Of a DNA stretch of 8,400 bases, positions 6,256 to 8,400 are shown piece by piece. Position numbers and translations under genes: made by a program. Within the stretch, counting starts at the first letter, position 1. The number at the start of each line of letters is the position of its first letter. Origin of the DNA: Bacteroidota bacterium (GTDB lineage Bacteria > Bacteroidota > Bacteroidia > Bacteroidales > PUMT01). The stretch covers positions 1 through 8,400 of the forward strand of contig PWPZ01000205.1 in assembly GCA_003556985.1 (NCBI GenBank), in the 5' to 3' direction. The notes under the pieces were generated by a model. It was not told where the DNA came from. It saw only the letters and a program-made list of their open reading frames with translations, and did not search any database.

Positions 6256-7536
6256 TTAATAGGCCTGGGGCACATACCCGGGTAATCTTTTCTTTGCAAA
6301 AGCCGGCACTAACCGGGCAAACCTCTGGATGCCACCGATCATAGGCACCGAAACCCAGTCCTCACCTATCAGTGGACTGGCATAACGAACGAAATCATCG
6401 GTTACATCGGTCCCCCCGGCAGCTATCCATTTTTTCGGAAAATACCGCTCGGAAAGGGCTACCTTTTCCAGGGGTACCTTATCAAACCTGACATTGTAAA
6501 TTAAGCCGGGTTCCCTGATTATAGTCGACATCCATCCATTTCCTTCGTGAAGGGCTATATCCACCGCTTTCTGTCCTACCTTATACGCCTCATCAAGATC
6601 TACAGTAGAGGCATATATCATGGTATCTCTCTGGTCAGTTCCCATCACCTGTCCCCTTGCAGCTCCCCGGGTTTTTAATCCCTTGCTGTTGAGATAATTT
6701 ACCACGCTCTGGTATACTGATATCTGGCTTGAGCCAAAGGAAGTGTGGCCAAAAGCGTCCTTAACCTCTCCTATGTCACCCACGTCAAAGCCCTCGCTGA
6801 CAACCACAATGCAGCGGCCATCACGGCTGAGCTGGTCATTGACATTATCGGCAAGCTGCTCAAGGGTAACGCCGGCCTCGGTAAGATAGATCTGCAGCGG
6901 CATCCTCCGTTCGGGGTCGGCCAGTCGTGCGGCAGCCGGAATGAAGCCTATTTTCCTCCCCATGGCCTGGATAACCAGAACAGGATCGGCCGGCGAAGAT
7001 CCCATGTTCTCTTCGTTGGCATTCTGTATTATATGCGCCCAGTAACGGGCCACACTGCCGTATCCGGGAGTATGGTCTATAAGTTTGAACTCGCTGTCGC
7101 CAACATCGTTATCTATTGTTTTCGGCACTCCGGTAGCCACAATCTCCACTCCACGCTCCCGGGCAAGTTCGCTCACCCTGAATGCGGTATGCTGGGAATC
7201 GTTCCCGCCAATATAAAAGAAATAGCCGATATCATGTGCCTTGAAAATCTCTATCACCCGGTCAAAATCCTTTTCCTGGTGATCCTTTAGCTTATACCGG
7301 CATGTGCCGATGCTGCCTGCGGCAGGAGTGGTGCGCAAAAGGGATATCTCCTCTTCCGGCTGTGCCGAAAGATCCAGAAGTTCTTCCTTAAGCACTCCTT
7401 CTATGCCATGCCATCCGGCGTAAATTTTCCCGAATTTATCGGGAAACATCCGGCAGGTTTCCACGATACCCCTCAGCGAATTATTAATAACCGGTGAAGG
7501 GCCGCCGGATTGAGCTACAATTACATTTTTTCCCAT
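6256..7536 (-). CDS. pfp: Pyrophosphate-type 6-phosphofructokinase
   Basis: Phosphorylates fructose 6-phosphate to the 1,6-bisphosphate, probably with pyrophosphate and so reversibly; cytoplasmic. The 426 residues show the PFK fold: QSGGPSPVIN (9-18), GGNDS (110-114), GVPKTIDNDV (136-145) with catalytic D142, MGR (192-194) and SEG (247-249). Donor choice is read from two sites: ATP enzymes have glycine at the fourth position of GGDGS and in PGTIDND, whereas here they are D113 and K139, the PPi pattern. Unusually, the aspartate of GGD that helps hold magnesium in the E. coli enzyme is N112; this variant may be normal in its subfamily. It lies 56 bases after uxuA; a 10-base palindrome, TATCATGATA, sits in that gap (7563-7572). 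Start at 7536 fits the family N-terminus. The PPi preference is an inference from residues. Confidence 0.92.
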   Translation of the reverse strand: MGKNVIVAQSGGPSPVINNSLRGIVETCRMFPDKFGKIYAGWHGIEGVLKEELLDLSAQPEEEISLLRTTPAAGSIGTCRYKLKDHQEKDFDRVIEIFKAHDIGYFFYIGGNDSQHTAFRVSELARERGVEIVATGVPKTIDNDVGDSEFKLIDHTPGYGSVARYWAHIIQNANEENMGSSPADPVLVIQAMGRKIGFIPAAARLADPERRMPLQIYLTEAGVTLEQLADNVNDQLSRDGRCIVVVSEGFDVGDIGEVKDAFGHTSFGSSQISVYQSVVNYLNSKGLKTRGAARGQVMGTDQRDTMIYASTVDLDEAYKVGQKAVDIALHEGNGWMSTIIREPGLIYNVRFDKVPLEKVALSERYFPKKWIAAGGTDVTDDFVRYASPLIGEDWVSVPMIGGIQRFARLVPAFAKKRLPGYVPQAY

Positions 7537-7592
7537 AAATCTTGATTTGGTTTGACTTGTTATATCATGATAATATCCTGTTCAGATTTCAG

Positions 7593-8400
7593 TTACCTGT
7601 AAATAACACCGCTTTTTTCTATTACCATTTCAAGTCCCCTGAGCTCGGCCATCCCTCTTAACAGTCCGATCGCCGAATAACCCGGATTTGTTTTCTTTTC
7701 CAGATCATCAAGTATTGTATGGCCGTGGTCGGCTCTCATGGGAATTGCATAGTCGGTCCTGTAAACCGACTTTCTGCGCTTTTGCTCCTTAAGTATAGCA
7801 ACAATAACACTATACATATCCACATCCCCCCGGAGATGCCCGGCCTCATGAAAACTCCCGTCGGGATCTCTCTGGGTACTGCGCAGATGGGCAAAATTTA
7901 TTTTTGAACCCAGTCTCCCGATTATTCCCACCAGGTCATTATCCGGCCTCACTGCCAGGGAGCCGGTGCAAAGTGTCAGTCCGTTACTGACTGAATCCAC
8001 CACCTTAAGTATAAACTTAAGGTCGGCTTCGGTACTTACTATCCGGGGAAGACCAAACATCGGTTTTGGCGGATCATCCGGATGTATTGCCATTTTCACC
8101 CCGGCTTCTTCTGCAACCGGAATGATCTCCCTGAGAAAATAAGCAAGGTTTTCCCGGTATTTTTCCGAATCAATATTTTTATATTCATCCAGCTTGTTCT
8201 GGAACTTCCCGAGAGTATAACCTTCCTGTGCTCCGGGAAGGCCGGCAATGATATTTTTTTGCAGTATCTCTTTTTCCTTACCGGTCATCTTATCAAACTT
8301 CTTCCTGGCCTTCCTTACGTGGTCTTCACTGTAATCCTTCTCAGCACCGGGCCGCTTTAGTATAAACAGATCGAATGCCGCAAATTCACTATTATCAAAG
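7593..8400 (-). CDS. uxuA: Mannonate dehydratase, 5' end cut by the window edge
   Basis: Dehydrates D-mannonate to 2-keto-3-deoxy-D-gluconate in hexuronate (glucuronate) breakdown, in the cytoplasm. The frame is open from the right edge to TAA at 7593-7595, giving 268 C-terminal residues that begin FDNSEFAAFDLFILKRPGAE, a very conserved UxuA stretch; E. coli UxuA is 394 residues, so about 125 are missing. Using numbering of the visible part, metal ligands expected from the family are H106 (HPDDPP), C144 (CTGS), H171 (HLRS) and D224 (RADHGH); the catalytic histidine H225 and tyrosine Y241 (NPGYSAIG) are also present. An internal ATG at 8288 is not the start, because homology continues upstream of it. 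It is the first visible gene of the uxuA-pfp-HAD run. A fructuronate reductase gene would be expected nearby but is not in the window. Confidence 0.96.
   Translation of the reverse strand, partial: FDNSEFAAFDLFILKRPGAEKDYSEDHVRKARKKFDKMTGKEKEILQKNIIAGLPGAQEGYTLGKFQNKLDEYKNIDSEKYRENLAYFLREIIPVAEEAGVKMAIHPDDPPKPMFGLPRIVSTEADLKFILKVVDSVSNGLTLCTGSLAVRPDNDLVGIIGRLGSKINFAHLRSTQRDPDGSFHEAGHLRGDVDMYSVIVAILKEQKRRKSVYRTDYAIPMRADHGHTILDDLEKKTNPGYSAIGLLRGMAELRGLEMVIEKSGVIYR

Noticed and set aside
6745..7290. 181-codon plus-strand open frame opposite pfp
   Set aside because: It mirrors the PFK coding sequence; the protein has no recognisable fold or motif and no upstream start signals.

Overview
The window carries seven genes, all on the minus strand and so read from right to left: a mannonate dehydratase (5' end outside the window), a pyrophosphate-type phosphofructokinase, a HAD-family hydrolase, a LarA-family nickel-pincer racemase/epimerase homologue, erythronate-4-phosphate dehydrogenase, decarboxylating 6-phosphogluconate dehydrogenase, and class II fructose-bisphosphate aldolase (3' end outside the window). 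There are no mobile elements, phage genes, tRNAs, rRNAs or CRISPR arrays. The content is housekeeping and catabolic carbon metabolism.

The likely source is a member of the Bacteroidota, probably Bacteroidales-like. The support is indirect: A/T-rich spacers before the start codons with no convincing Shine-Dalgarno sequence, a PPi-type PFK together with PdxB, a Bacteroidota-like Gnd C-terminus, near-even base composition, and one promoter candidate with a TTTG upstream element. No rRNA or other phylogenetic marker is present to settle it.

Layout. The first three transcribed genes (uxuA, pfp, HAD; 8400 to 5336) are tightly spaced, with gaps of 56 and 29 bases, and look like one operon. A 205-base gap follows. 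It holds a 9-base tandem repeat that starts right after the HAD stop codon and two dyads built from the same GGTAA/TTACC half-site. Then comes the LarA homologue. A 173-base gap with a promoter candidate precedes pdxB, which is followed after 60 bases by gnd. A 267-base gap with inverted repeats separates gnd from fba.

How the genes may work together. UxuA converts D-mannonate to 2-keto-3-deoxy-D-gluconate (KDG). The LarA homologue keeps the aspartate, arginine, histidines and lysine expected of a nickel-pincer 2-hydroxyacid racemase. It lies in the same gene run as a sugar-acid dehydratase and near gnd, so epimerisation at C2 of a sugar acid (for example gluconate/mannonate) is a more attractive guess than lactate racemisation. 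That would connect mannonate and KDG with gluconate and the oxidative pentose phosphate route. PFK and aldolase supply the glycolytic steps, and PdxB draws on erythrose 4-phosphate from the pentose phosphate pathway for vitamin B6. The sugar-acid link is an inference and is the most interesting idea in the window.
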